From Paraglaciecola sp. T6c (lineage in GTDB: Bacteria; Pseudomonadota; Gammaproteobacteria; Enterobacterales; Alteromonadaceae), in assembly GCF_000014225.1 (NCBI RefSeq), contig NC_008228.1:2914001-2978000 (forward strand): a DNA stretch of 64,000 nt, written 5' to 3'. How positions within the stretch are numbered: the first letter of the stretch is position 1; each line of letters starts with the position of its first letter. Positions 18,887-27,289 of this stretch are shown here, in pieces. The notes under the pieces are model-generated. The model ran no database searches. It had not been told where the DNA came from and worked only from the letters and a program-made list of their open reading frames with translations. Position numbers and translations under genes: made by a program.

Positions 18887-19438
18887 ATGGACGCCTTATT
18901 TACCTCAACGCTGACCGTTACCCTTGCCGAAATGGGCGACAAAACTCAGCTTTTATCTTTACTTCTCGTGACTCGCTTGCAAAAGCCGTGGCAAATCATC
19001 GCCGGCATTTTAATCGCTACTTTGCTTAACCATGGCATTTCCGCATGGTTTGGGAGTTGGATAAGCCAATTCCTCACCAGCGATATGGGTCAAATCATCA
19101 TCAACGCCAGCTTTATCATAGTGGGGTTGTGGTTACTTATTCCCGATAAAGACGATGCGCCAAATACAAGCTTGGATAAATATGGCGCGTTTGTGGTGTC
19201 GTTGGTGCTGTTTTTCATCGCTGAAATCGGTGATAAAACCCAAATCGCTACGGTACTGTTAGCCGCGCAGTACCAATCCTTTGTATGGGTAACCATGGGA
19301 ACAACACTCGGCATGTTATTGGCAAATGTACCAGTGGTATTTGCAGGTAACTACATCATGCAGCGCATTCCATTTTCCCTGACCCGTGTGCTTGCAGCAG
19401 TAGTATTTATTGCGATAGGTGTGTACGGATTTTTTTGA
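18887..19438 (+). CDS. GDT1/UPF0016 (TMEM165) family manganese or calcium transporter
   Basis: 183 residues from the ATG at 18887. The longer frame from 18794 would run through the riboswitch and is rejected. Two repeats each carry the family motif E-x-G-D-K-T: 'LAEMGDKTQLLSLLL' near residue 15 and 'IAEIGDKTQIATVLL' near residue 110, each within a three-helix bundle. Bacterial members such as MneA and Mnx export Mn2+; eukaryotic ones move Mn2+, Ca2+ and H+. The manganese riboswitch directly upstream supports Mn2+ export. The gene forms a one-gene unit. Confidence 0.92.
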   Translation: MDALFTSTLTVTLAEMGDKTQLLSLLLVTRLQKPWQIIAGILIATLLNHGISAWFGSWISQFLTSDMGQIIINASFIIVGLWLLIPDKDDAPNTSLDKYGAFVVSLVLFFIAEIGDKTQIATVLLAAQYQSFVWVTMGTTLGMLLANVPVVFAGNYIMQRIPFSLTRVLAAVVFIAIGVYGFF

Positions 19439-19656
19439 GATGCTCGTGCTGTTTTATTAGGACTTATTCCATTCGCTAATGAGCCCCTTGGCAAAAAATT
19501 AATGGACCCCATTAGATTGAATCAGCTACTGCTCTTTAAGCATCGCAAGAAGGGGTGAAATGTTTTGTTATCATTATTGGCTCTCTTTTAGCGGCATTAA
19601 TGCTTATAATGCGCCGATTGGTTCAATGGGTTAAATGAAAGAGTTAAGTACAAGAA

Positions 19657-20028
19657 ATGAAGTTTATTATTAAGTTTATCCGCGAAGCCTTGGGTCGATT
19701 GATCATTTTAATTGATTTAATCACCCGCCCTCGCAAACAGAAACGCAGTCCTGAAGCACAAGCTAAAGTAGAAGCCGAGTTAAGCAATTATGCGTTGTAT
19801 CAGTTTTACGCCTGCCCGTTTTGCATCAAAACGCGCCGAGCGTTACACAAACTGAATTTACCTATGCAAAAGCGTAACGCTAAAGAAGGCTCAGAGCACA
19901 GAGCAGCCTTACTACAAGGCGGCGGTGCCGTAAAAGTGCCTTGCCTGCGTATTCAAAAAGACGGTCAAGACACCTGGATGTACGAGTCATCTGAAATCAT
20001 TAATTATTTACAGCAAAAATTTGCCTAA
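19657..20028 (+). CDS. glutaredoxin-like thiol protein with hydrophobic N-terminus
   Basis: 123 residues. A thioredoxin-fold domain (about 47-123) has the CPFC active site (Cys53, Cys56) in 'YACPFCIKTRRALHKLNL', the cis-Pro site 'KVPCLRI' and the glutathione-binding end 'YESSEIINYLQQKF'. This is typical for glutaredoxins or the N-terminal domain of glutathione transferases. The first 22 residues are hydrophobic ('FIREALGRLIILIDLI'), so it may be attached to the inner membrane. A TATAAT-like box stands about 50 bases before the start. The electron donor and target are unknown. Confidence 0.85.
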   Translation: MKFIIKFIREALGRLIILIDLITRPRKQKRSPEAQAKVEAELSNYALYQFYACPFCIKTRRALHKLNLPMQKRNAKEGSEHRAALLQGGGAVKVPCLRIQKDGQDTWMYESSEIINYLQQKFA

Positions 20029-20164
20029 ATAATTAAAGGCTAAAAGAAGAAGCGGCATAACTTAGGCATTTCTGAGGTTAAGAATTATCTGGGCAATATG
20101 CTGAGCCTGTTAGACGGTGTTATGCAGTAGTAATGTAATATGCCTAAGGGCCAAAAGGGTGTAA

Positions 20165-20608
20165 GTGCAAAGGAATAATTTACTTGTCAGCGCTGGCTAC
20201 TTGAGCTTCTTTGCGGCACTGCTTCACGTTAGCTGTATTTTTGGAGGCCCAGACTGGTATCGTTTCTTTGGTGCTGGTGAGCACATGGCCCAAATGGCTG
20301 CTAATGGAGACTCATACCCAACCATTGTGACACTGGTTATCGCGACAGTCTTATCTGTTTGGGGGCTTTATGCTTTATCTGGTGCAGGGTTAATCTTTAA
20401 ATTGCCCTTTATCAAGACGTGTTTAGTCGCCATTAGCGTTATTTACTTGGTGCGTGGGGGCGCTGGTTTGGTCGTTCCTTTTTTTACCACGAATCCCGTT
20501 ATTCACCAAAATTCAATGATGTTTTGGATGGTAAGTTCCATTGTATGCTGCATCTACGGTACCTTTTATTTATTAGGTACAATGCGGTTATGGCGACAGG
20601 ATTCATAG
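20165..20608 (+). CDS. four-helix membrane protein of unknown function
   Basis: 147 residues from a GTG start at 20165, with 'AAAGGG' about eight bases before it. Four membrane helices are visible, near residues 8-26, 52-72, 80-103 and 118-138. The loop after helix 1 has 'GGPDWYRFFGAGEHMAQMAA', which reads like a conserved motif. I do not recognise the family; its composition and clean frame support a real gene. It is alone in its direction, 136 bases after the glutaredoxin gene. Confidence 0.65.
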   Translation: MQRNNLLVSAGYLSFFAALLHVSCIFGGPDWYRFFGAGEHMAQMAANGDSYPTIVTLVIATVLSVWGLYALSGAGLIFKLPFIKTCLVAISVIYLVRGGAGLVVPFFTTNPVIHQNSMMFWMVSSIVCCIYGTFYLLGTMRLWRQDS

Positions 20609-20803
20609 CTGACGATAACTGTTTCGCAAGTCAGTTATCAGAACAAATATATTCCACTACAGTAAATTTGAGGTTAACGGCGCTTAGGTCTTTCACAACC
20701 CTGTTTTTCAAATCAAGCTAGAAGCGATGCAAAAATGCCTGAGCCAATGAAAACGGCGTAAAGACATTAAGAATGTCGTGCCATCCCTGAGATAAAAACG
20801 CCA

Positions 20804-21541
20804 TCAATCAGACAGGTAATATTCTACTGTTGACACCACTCGCAGCTTTTTAATGTGGGGGTTGTTTCTATCTCTCGCGGTAATGCTAAATTGCCCTTGT
20901 GAGGCACGTTTTATTTTACCAAGCACACTGTTTGAATCTTTAGCGAACTTTTCGGCGACTTCTCTGGCTTTTGTGGTGGCTTCTTCGATCATCGAAGGTT
21001 TAACATCATTTAGACGTGTGAAAATATATTCGACGTTGGCTTGATAGTTATTTTGATTAAGTACTATGCCTTTTTTGCCCAGCTCAGTTAGCTTCCCCAT
21101 GACCTCGCGCACCAAACTGATGTTGCCAGAATAGACAGTCACTGTTTGCACAGCGGTGAACCTAAAGGTGGGCGTGGCATTACCGCCGTATTGCTGGGCC
21201 GATTTATCGGTAATGGCCGCCGCGGATACGCTGATGTCAGTCTGTGGTATGTGATGTTGACGTAAAAAGTCTGAAATGAGACCGGTGTTGGTTTCAATCG
21301 ATGCATAAAGTGCGTCAAGTGAGTTATCCGCTACCGTGTATTGAATTGGCCAAATGACAATGTCTGCGGGATATTCCTGTTCAGATAAGCCTTTTACTGT
21401 GACACTGCGCTCGAATTGACGGTACTCGATTACCGCACTGCTTATCTGAAAACCCAGTACAACCAACCCGGCACACAAAAACGTGCCTAATATAAAAGCT
21501 GCGCCTCTGGTCTGGGTATTCACGTCCTGGGTATTCTTCAT
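20804..21541 (-). CDS. SIMPL domain (DUF541, YggE-like) protein
   Basis: 245 residues. An N-terminal signal anchor ('GAAFILGTFLCAGLVVLGF') is followed by a SIMPL domain that begins 'RSVTVKGLSEQEYPADIVIW' and ends in 'VVSTVEYYLSD'. The domain has the usual pattern of repeated beta strands and an amphipathic helix ('IEEATTKAREVAEKFAKDS'). YggE-like proteins lie in the periplasm or outer membrane; a role in oxidative stress has been reported for E. coli YggE, but the activity is unclear. It starts six bases after the 65-residue membrane gene, so the two are one unit. Confidence 0.87.
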   Translation of the reverse strand: MKNTQDVNTQTRGAAFILGTFLCAGLVVLGFQISSAVIEYRQFERSVTVKGLSEQEYPADIVIWPIQYTVADNSLDALYASIETNTGLISDFLRQHHIPQTDISVSAAAITDKSAQQYGGNATPTFRFTAVQTVTVYSGNISLVREVMGKLTELGKKGIVLNQNNYQANVEYIFTRLNDVKPSMIEEATTKAREVAEKFAKDSNSVLGKIKRASQGQFSITARDRNNPHIKKLRVVSTVEYYLSD

Positions 21542-21547
21542 CGGAAC

Positions 21548-21745
21548 TTAAAAATGGCGTTGTTTATTAAGGTTCTCAAATACGACTATCAGTAACGTCG
21601 CAAAGGGTCCCACAAACAAAGATACGATAAACCAAATAAGACCATTACGGCCTTTGCCTTGTGCTAAACCGGCGTTAATCAGTGCGAGGGTAAACCAGCC
21701 AACAAAATAAGAGCTTGTATTGGCGATGGATTCAAATTCCGACAT
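21548..21745 (-). CDS. 65-residue membrane protein of unknown function
   Basis: Two membrane helices are visible: 'TSSYFVGWFTLALINAGLAQ' and, after a basic turn 'GKGRNG', 'LIWFIVSLFVGPFATLLIVV'. The gene lies six bases before the SIMPL gene and shares its strand. No family is recognised, but the helical pattern and operon position argue that it is real. A partner role for the SIMPL protein is possible. Confidence 0.6.
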   Translation of the reverse strand: MSEFESIANTSSYFVGWFTLALINAGLAQGKGRNGLIWFIVSLFVGPFATLLIVVFENLNKQRHF

Positions 21746-21854
21746 ATATATCCTTGAAATTAATAAAAATAGCGTGCGAAATGGCGTTCGTACCCTAGCT
21801 TATCAAAGCTAATTCAATCGCGCTGCTTTTTTACGACTTTAGGATAATATGATG

Positions 21855-21906
21855 AAAAAAAGCAAGTAGGACGCCGCTAAACATTTAACGACGCACGTAC
21901 TTGCTT
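21855..21906 (-). terminator. intrinsic terminator downstream of the porin gene
   Basis: AAGCAAGTA at 21860-21868 pairs with TACTTGCTT at 21898-21906. The bases between them form a further imperfect stem (GCGTCGTTAAA with TTTAGCGGCG, minus-strand sense). On the minus strand the stem is followed by a run of T. It ends the nitrate-uptake operon that finishes with the porin. Confidence 0.82.
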
Positions 21907-21997
21907 CTGGCTTGCTTGTGGTTTATTTAGGTATTGAACACTTTGCGTAAAAACGAGGTCCGTTCAAAACCGTCAGATAGTGATACTAGAATCGCGT

Positions 21998-23230
21998 TTA
22001 GAATGCAGCACTTGCCCAAACCCACAACTTATCAGTATCTTGACGGCCACTGTCCCCTGAATAAGCAGCGTATTTGATACCCGTGGCATAGCCGCCTTCA
22101 AATTTACGCACATAACTGAAATCAATCTCACTGCCTAAATCATCAACCGTGCTTGAGTCCTTATCGGCACTGAAATCATGATAAATCACAGACCATCCAC
22201 CACCTGCCAACTTGCCGGATGCAGATACACTCACATCCACCAGCCCTTCAGCTGGGGTACTCAAGAAGGTGTCAGCCCATCCATTGAATTTGTGCAGAGT
22301 AGCAAGTGGCGTCGAAAAGCCATATGCGCCATCGTCAGAGCCCAGTGACTCGTAACCAAGTTTTAAGGTCACTGCCGACAGTTTCACCCCTGCTTCTAGC
22401 ATCAAGTAATCAGCGTCAAAATCAGTGGTGGCGGTTTCGCTACTCTGGGTGGCATATTCAATGCCGTACAACACTGAAGTATCTGCTATTTTCGTGCCGC
22501 CATTAAAGCTAAAACCATAGGTATCTAGTGAATTGTCAATGTCGTTATCAACTTCTAACAAGTAGCTGTAGCCCACTAATTTTCCTAATGCGGTGTTGTA
22601 CCCAACATTGAAGAGATGATCTTTGCTGTCTAAATCAGCGTCTTGGCCAAAGATACGATTACGTTGGCTTAAATAAGCGTAGTTTAAGGTTAAATCTTTA
22701 TTGGCCACGTATTTTACGCTCACCCCGTCGAACGTTTGCCAATCTTGACGCCACCCTACATGCCCCACAAACCTGTGATTGTCCATGGTGATAATTTGAC
22801 GACCAAACTTTGCCGTGACGCCGGCGTTTTGGTATTGCACGTAGCCTTGATCAAGCTCTGTATGCTCTGGATCGGCGATAACCGAATATTGCCCAGGATT
22901 ATAGCCACTTGGGCCAACGGTGTAGTCGCCCTGCCCCAATACAATGCGTGTGTCTTCAACTTCAATTTTGGCTGAAAAACCCTTGTAGCTATCAGTGGTA
23001 TAATTAAGCATGGTGCGCAAGGTTAATGCACTGGCATCGTTAGTATCTTGATCAACATCTTCGTAGCGCAATCGCAGGTTAACCGCTGCAGTGCCTTCTT
23101 TTAAGGCGCTGGTAATGCTGCTTTGCTCTGCTGCATGTGCCTGTCCCATGGTCGCCCCAGCACATACCAACCCAACCATTAGCGCAAGTGCAGATTTCTT
23201 TTTGTTAAGTTTTACGATGTGCGTGCTCAT
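21998..23230 (-). CDS. outer-membrane porin, alginate-export-like, linked to nitrate uptake
   Basis: 410 residues with a signal peptide ending 'MGQAHAAEQ' and a beta-barrel composition of alternating strands. These include 'GTAAVNLRLRYEDVDQDT' near the start, 'AKFGRQIITMDNHRFVG' in the middle and a C-terminal 'WVWASAAF' with the terminal Phe. This is the pattern of the porin group related to AlgE and OprD-like channels found near ABC uptake genes in marine bacteria. The start follows 'AAGGGA'. It sits 193 bases after the ATPase gene of the nitrate transporter, on the same strand. Passage of nitrate is an inference from that position. Confidence 0.78.
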   Translation of the reverse strand: MSTHIVKLNKKKSALALMVGLVCAGATMGQAHAAEQSSITSALKEGTAAVNLRLRYEDVDQDTNDASALTLRTMLNYTTDSYKGFSAKIEVEDTRIVLGQGDYTVGPSGYNPGQYSVIADPEHTELDQGYVQYQNAGVTAKFGRQIITMDNHRFVGHVGWRQDWQTFDGVSVKYVANKDLTLNYAYLSQRNRIFGQDADLDSKDHLFNVGYNTALGKLVGYSYLLEVDNDIDNSLDTYGFSFNGGTKIADTSVLYGIEYATQSSETATTDFDADYLMLEAGVKLSAVTLKLGYESLGSDDGAYGFSTPLATLHKFNGWADTFLSTPAEGLVDVSVSASGKLAGGGWSVIYHDFSADKDSSTVDDLGSEIDFSYVRKFEGGYATGIKYAAYSGDSGRQDTDKLWVWASAAF

Positions 23231-23423
23231 GTATATCCCTTAATATTGTGTGATGTAAAATGTGTTTGTGCCCGTTACGTCGAGCTTATATTTGATTTTT
23301 TAGTCGCACAGAGCCTTTCGCCAGCCTAAGCGGCTAGGTTCATTCTGTTCAGCATTTATGTCTGTTTATCCACTTGTTCTAATTACATCAATGGCAGATA
23401 ACCCGTATCGCCATTAGCCTGTA

Positions 23424-24278
23424 TTAGGCGACATTCGCGCTTTTATCCTTGTTATTGACCTGTGATTTTTTGCGGTGGGCAGCTACCGATTCGACCTTGC
23501 GCTGCTTCTCATATAAGAAGGTCAGTACTTCGTGACGATAGTGGTTGTACTGAGGGTTGTCTGCCAGTGCCAAACGGTCTCTAGGACGAGCAAGCTCAAT
23601 ATCCAAAATTTCGCCTATGGTGGCTGACGGCCCGTTAGTCATCATTACGATGCGGTCTGACAAAAGCACCGCTTCGTCAACATCATGGGTGATCATCACC
23701 ACTGTGTTACCTAGGTCAGCGTGAATTTCCATGATGGAGTCTTGCAAATGCGCCCGAGTCAACGCGTCTAGCGCACCGAATGGCTCATCCATTAATAACA
23801 CTTTAGGCTCCATGGCTAGCGCTCTGGCAATACCGACGCGTTGCTTCATACCACCGGATATTTCAGCAGGCAGTTTGTCTACCGCATGACTCATGTGTAC
23901 CAGCTCTAAATTGTGCTCAACCCAGTCGCGCATTTCTGCTTTACTGCGGCCTTTACTGGTTTGCTTGACCGCTAGTTCGACATTTTTATACGCCGTCAGC
24001 CAAGGCAACAAGGAATGGTTTTGAAACACAACAGCACGCTCAGGTCCCGGCTCGTTTACCTCGTGACTGTCTAAGATTACCCCGCCTTTGGTGGCCTTGT
24101 GCAAGCCAGCAATGATGTTGAGTACTGTCGATTTACCGCACCCTGAATGACCAATTAGGGATATAAACTCACCTTTATTGATACGCAAGTTCACATCAGT
24201 TAACGCCGTAAACGGCCCTTTTGGGGTAGGAAAATCAATGCCTACTTGTGTTAGTTCTAAATGATGTTTATGCGTCAT
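23424..24278 (-). CDS. nrtD: nitrate ABC transporter ATP-binding protein
   Basis: 284 residues of the NrtD/SsuB/TauB group: Walker A 'GHSGCGKST', Q-loop 'VVFQNHSLLPWLT', signature 'EISGGMKQRVGIARAL', Walker B 'VLLMDEPFGALD' and 'MITHDVDEAV'. The N-terminal 'GIDFPTPKGPFTAL' and the C-terminal 'RPRDRLALADNPQYNHYRHE' are typical for nitrate transporters. It works with NrtB and NrtA encoded just upstream. The last 40 residues are a basic tail lacking the NrtA-like domain of cyanobacterial NrtC. Cyanate or bicarbonate versions look alike; the operon leader supports nitrate. Confidence 0.88.
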   Translation of the reverse strand: MTHKHHLELTQVGIDFPTPKGPFTALTDVNLRINKGEFISLIGHSGCGKSTVLNIIAGLHKATKGGVILDSHEVNEPGPERAVVFQNHSLLPWLTAYKNVELAVKQTSKGRSKAEMRDWVEHNLELVHMSHAVDKLPAEISGGMKQRVGIARALAMEPKVLLMDEPFGALDALTRAHLQDSIMEIHADLGNTVVMITHDVDEAVLLSDRIVMMTNGPSATIGEILDIELARPRDRLALADNPQYNHYRHEVLTFLYEKQRKVESVAAHRKKSQVNNKDKSANVA

Positions 24279-24360
24279 TATTGTCTGCCTTATCGTTGCC
24301 GATTTGTTTGAAAGTAGGTTTAGCTCGCTGATAGAGCAGTGGCGACTTTGCCAAGGCTTG

Positions 24361-25350
24361 TTAACGCAGCACCGCCCCTTTGTCCCAGCTCACTTGTTTC
24401 TGCAGCAGCAACATTAGTCTGTCTAACGCAAAACCAATTAAGCCGATCGTTAATACCGCTACCATGATCCTAGCCAATGACTCTGAGCTACCATTTTGAA
24501 ACTCGTCCCATACGAATTTGCCTAACCCTGGGTTTTGCGCGAGCATTTCTGCAGCGATAAGCACCATCCAACCTATGCCTAACGACAAGCGCAAACCGGT
24601 AAAAATCATTGGAATTGATGATGGCATCACAATCTTCATCACATGTGAAAAAGGTCCCAATCGGAGCACCTTGCTCACGTTGATCAAATCACTGTCAATA
24701 CTCGATACCCCAACAGCGGTATTGATTAAAGTGGGCCACAAGCAGCACAAAGACACAGTGACCGCTGATGTAATAAACGATTTCGAAAACATCGGGTCAT
24801 CGCTTATATACACCGCACTAACCACCATAGTGACCAATGGTAACCACGCTAAAGGTGACACAGGTTTGAGCAGTTGGATCAACGGGTTAATGGCCGCATA
24901 AGAGGCTTTACTTAAGCCGCATAATATCCCCAGTGGTACCGCTATAACCGAGGCGATCAAGAAGCCAACCGTGACTGTGTATAGACTGGTCCATATTTGA
25001 TCAAAGAAAGTCGGAGCACCGGTAAATGCGCGAATAGTCGGACTGTAGCTGGGATCTTTGGCGACCCGTGCGGCATTGCGCTGCTCTTGGCGCTCATAAA
25101 ATGCGTTGGCTTTACTTCGCTGTTCCCCATGCTCTTCAATCAATACTTGAGCCTGAGTTAACACATCGCTTGGACCTGGGAACTTCCCCAGTGATGTATC
25201 AATGTTTTTGGCAAGCACAGCCCACAAGCCGAGAAATATTAAGATCCCCAGTAGTGGCAATGCTGCATTTCTTAGCCAGGATGAAACCAAGCTGATATTG
25301 ACGCTTTTCACCGGTGTTAATATAAGCGATGCCGTTTGTGCTTTAGACAT
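24361..25350 (-). CDS. nrtB: nitrate ABC transporter permease
   Basis: 329 residues. The first helix is at about 27-47, then a hydrophilic insertion of about 80 residues, then the binding-protein-dependent permease domain with five helices. The EAA loop reads 'VSKVLRLGPFSHVMKIVMPSS' (split across the loop), followed by 'IPMIFTGLRLSLGIGWMVLIAAEMLA', the typical NrtB sequence. The insertion is as in other proteobacterial NrtB proteins and longer than cyanobacterial ones. It starts 52 bases after nrtA with 'GAGGAA' before the ATG, so the operon order is nrtA-nrtB-nrtD-porin. Confidence 0.88.
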   Translation of the reverse strand: MSKAQTASLILTPVKSVNISLVSSWLRNAALPLLGILIFLGLWAVLAKNIDTSLGKFPGPSDVLTQAQVLIEEHGEQRSKANAFYERQEQRNAARVAKDPSYSPTIRAFTGAPTFFDQIWTSLYTVTVGFLIASVIAVPLGILCGLSKASYAAINPLIQLLKPVSPLAWLPLVTMVVSAVYISDDPMFSKSFITSAVTVSLCCLWPTLINTAVGVSSIDSDLINVSKVLRLGPFSHVMKIVMPSSIPMIFTGLRLSLGIGWMVLIAAEMLAQNPGLGKFVWDEFQNGSSESLARIMVAVLTIGLIGFALDRLMLLLQKQVSWDKGAVLR

Positions 25351-25402
25351 AATATGTTCCTCTAAGCCGAGGTTGAGCCATGCCCAACCTCTTTGGCTGC
25401 GA

Positions 25403-26803
25403 TTAAATTTTGCTGTCGCCTTTTAAGCCAATCTCGAACTTTTCAAGATAAGCATTAGGCTGACTGCCGTCATAAACGATATTGTCGATAAAGTGTGTTT
25501 GTGGCTTTTTGAAGCCTGATTCGCTGGCAAATTCGGGAAAATCCGCTGCGTTTGCTTTCCCTTCAGCAATCAATGACTTCGCCGCTTGAGCATAAATATC
25601 AGGGCGATACACTTGCTTAGCGATGTTTTTGTACCAATCATCAGATTTTTGCTCACTGATTTGGCCCCAACGACGCATTTGCGTTAAGTACCAAATAGCA
25701 TCACTGTAATAGGGATAGGTGGCATTGTGGCGAAAGAACACGTTGAAATCTGGCACTGAGCGCTTATCGCCTTTTTCATATTCAAAGGTGCCGGTCATGC
25801 TGTTGCCAATCACCTCTGCATCAGCCCCTACATACTGGCTTTTCGCTAGAATTTGTACCGCTTCAGGACGGTTAGCATTGTCTTTCTCATCTAACCATAT
25901 AGCCGCGCGGATCATCGCTTTTACCACACGAATATGGGTATTTGGGTTTGCTTCTGCCCATGCTTTGTTTACCCCGAACACTTTTTCAGGATTGTCTTTC
26001 CAAATTTCGTAATCGGTAACCACCGGCACGCCTATGCCTTTAAACACCGCCTGCTGGTTCCACGGCTCACCCACGCAGTAACCATAAATAGTGCCGGCTT
26101 CCATGGTGGACGGCATTTGTGGTGGTGGAGTAACCGATAATTGAGCATCGGCATTAATCAGGCCTTTCACGTCATTATTCGGCCCATAATATCCCGGATG
26201 AATACCGCCAGCGGCTAACCAATAACGCAGCTCATAGTTGTGAGTGGACACGGGGAATACCATGCCCATTTTGAATGCTTTACCTTGTTTTTTGTAACTA
26301 TCAACAACCGGTTTAAGGGCATCGGCTTTAATAGGATGGACTGGTTTACCGTTCTCCTTGGGAATATTTGGCTTCATCTGCTGCCAAATATCATTCGAAA
26401 CCGTAATGGCATTTCCGTTTAAGTCCATGCTGAAGGCGGTAATGATGTCCGCCTTTGTGCCATACCCTATGGTTGCCCCTAATGGTTGCCCCGCGAGCAT
26501 ATGCGCCCCATCTAATTGACCGTCAATGACGCGGTCGAGTAGCACTTTCCAGTTTGCTTGTGCTTCCAATGTGACGTACAAGCCTTCATCTTCGAAGTAG
26601 CCTTTCTCATAAGCTATTGCCAACGGCGCCATGTCGGTAAGTTTAATGAAGCCGAATTTTAGTTCTTCTTTTTCTGGCCATCCTAACTCTTGTGCCGACA
26701 CACCCTGCCCAACTAACGTTGTTGTGCACACTGCTGAAATCATTGCAAAACGAAGCGATTTCACGGTATGTACAAGCGAGTTTAACAATCTGTTATTAAC
26801 CAT
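25403..26803 (-). CDS. nrtA: nitrate-binding protein of the ABC transporter (NrtA/CmpA family)
   Basis: 466 residues with a signal peptide ('[20 protein letters not shown]') and a periplasmic substrate-binding domain. Typical parts are '[20 protein letters not shown]', '[20 protein letters not shown]', '[15 protein letters not shown]' and '[14 protein letters not shown]'. The NrtA/CmpA/NasF family binds nitrate, nitrite or bicarbonate; the linked narK-type gene and the shared leader structure make nitrate the best choice. There is no lipobox, so it is free in the periplasm. A strong attenuator lies between its promoter and its start. Confidence 0.88.
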   Translation of the reverse strand: MVNNRLLNSLVHTVKSLRFAMISAVCTTTLVGQGVSAQELGWPEKEELKFGFIKLTDMAPLAIAYEKGYFEDEGLYVTLEAQANWKVLLDRVIDGQLDGAHMLAGQPLGATIGYGTKADIITAFSMDLNGNAITVSNDIWQQMKPNIPKENGKPVHPIKADALKPVVDSYKKQGKAFKMGMVFPVSTHNYELRYWLAAGGIHPGYYGPNNDVKGLINADAQLSVTPPPQMPSTMEAGTIYGYCVGEPWNQQAVFKGIGVPVVTDYEIWKDNPEKVFGVNKAWAEANPNTHIRVVKAMIRAAIWLDEKDNANRPEAVQILAKSQYVGADAEVIGNSMTGTFEYEKGDKRSVPDFNVFFRHNATYPYYSDAIWYLTQMRRWGQISEQKSDDWYKNIAKQVYRPDIYAQAAKSLIAEGKANAADFPEFASESGFKKPQTHFIDNIVYDGSQPNAYLEKFEIGLKGDSKI

Positions 26804-26834
26804 TTCCTACTCCGTATCAGTTCAAAAATTTTCC

Positions 26835-26886
26835 AAAAAAAAACCCACAACCATCCAAAATTTGGATGCTTGTGGGCTACTTTGCC
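26835..26886 (-). promoter_or_regulatory. ANTAR-type antitermination leader of the nrtA operon
   Basis: In minus-strand sense, a short hairpin GGC-AAAGTA-GCC (26875-26886) has a six-base loop with A at position 1 and G at position 4, the signature read by ANTAR proteins such as NasR and NasT. Its 3' arm is shared with the 5' arm of a strong terminator (26844-26876, 15 of 16 pairs) followed by nine T (26835-26843). The leader ends about 30 bases before nrtA. Such leaders stop transcription unless nitrate-activated protein binds. The ANTAR gene is not in the window. Confidence 0.8.
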
Positions 26887-27289
26887 GGTTGTAGTTCCGC
26901 CGTCATGGCAAACCTACAAATATGTTTCATGCTGCGCTGTATGCTCTATAAATACATTTTTATAAATACATGCGTTTTAAACACATGCTTTATGAATGCA
27001 ATTATGCATGCACGTTAAGTGCACTTCCCATATGCCTATTTTTATTGTTTTATTGCAAATACCTCTTAGCATCAACAATGCCAACTTAAAATAACCATTA
27101 AAAACAATCAGTTAACTGGAAGTTAGTGTTAAGAGCTGTTTTAACTAAAACCATATAGGTGCAATTTTGCACGCCATTTGCACACTCTTTGCGCACCTAA
27201 ATCGCTAACAAGCTGCTAAAAAATCTGATAGATGCTCTGATTACGGCATTGAAACAGCTGCTAAAGATGCGTTAAAAAGGGGAAGATAA
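26887..27289. other. gene-free promoter region of the nrtA operon
   Basis: AT-rich bases with no reading frame worth reporting. A further imperfect stem (GCC-ATGAC-GGC with wobble-paired flanks, about 26895-26920) lies just before the hexaloop hairpin and could be the first of the two ANTAR hairpins, although its loop has five bases. The promoter itself was not pinned down. Confidence 0.45.
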
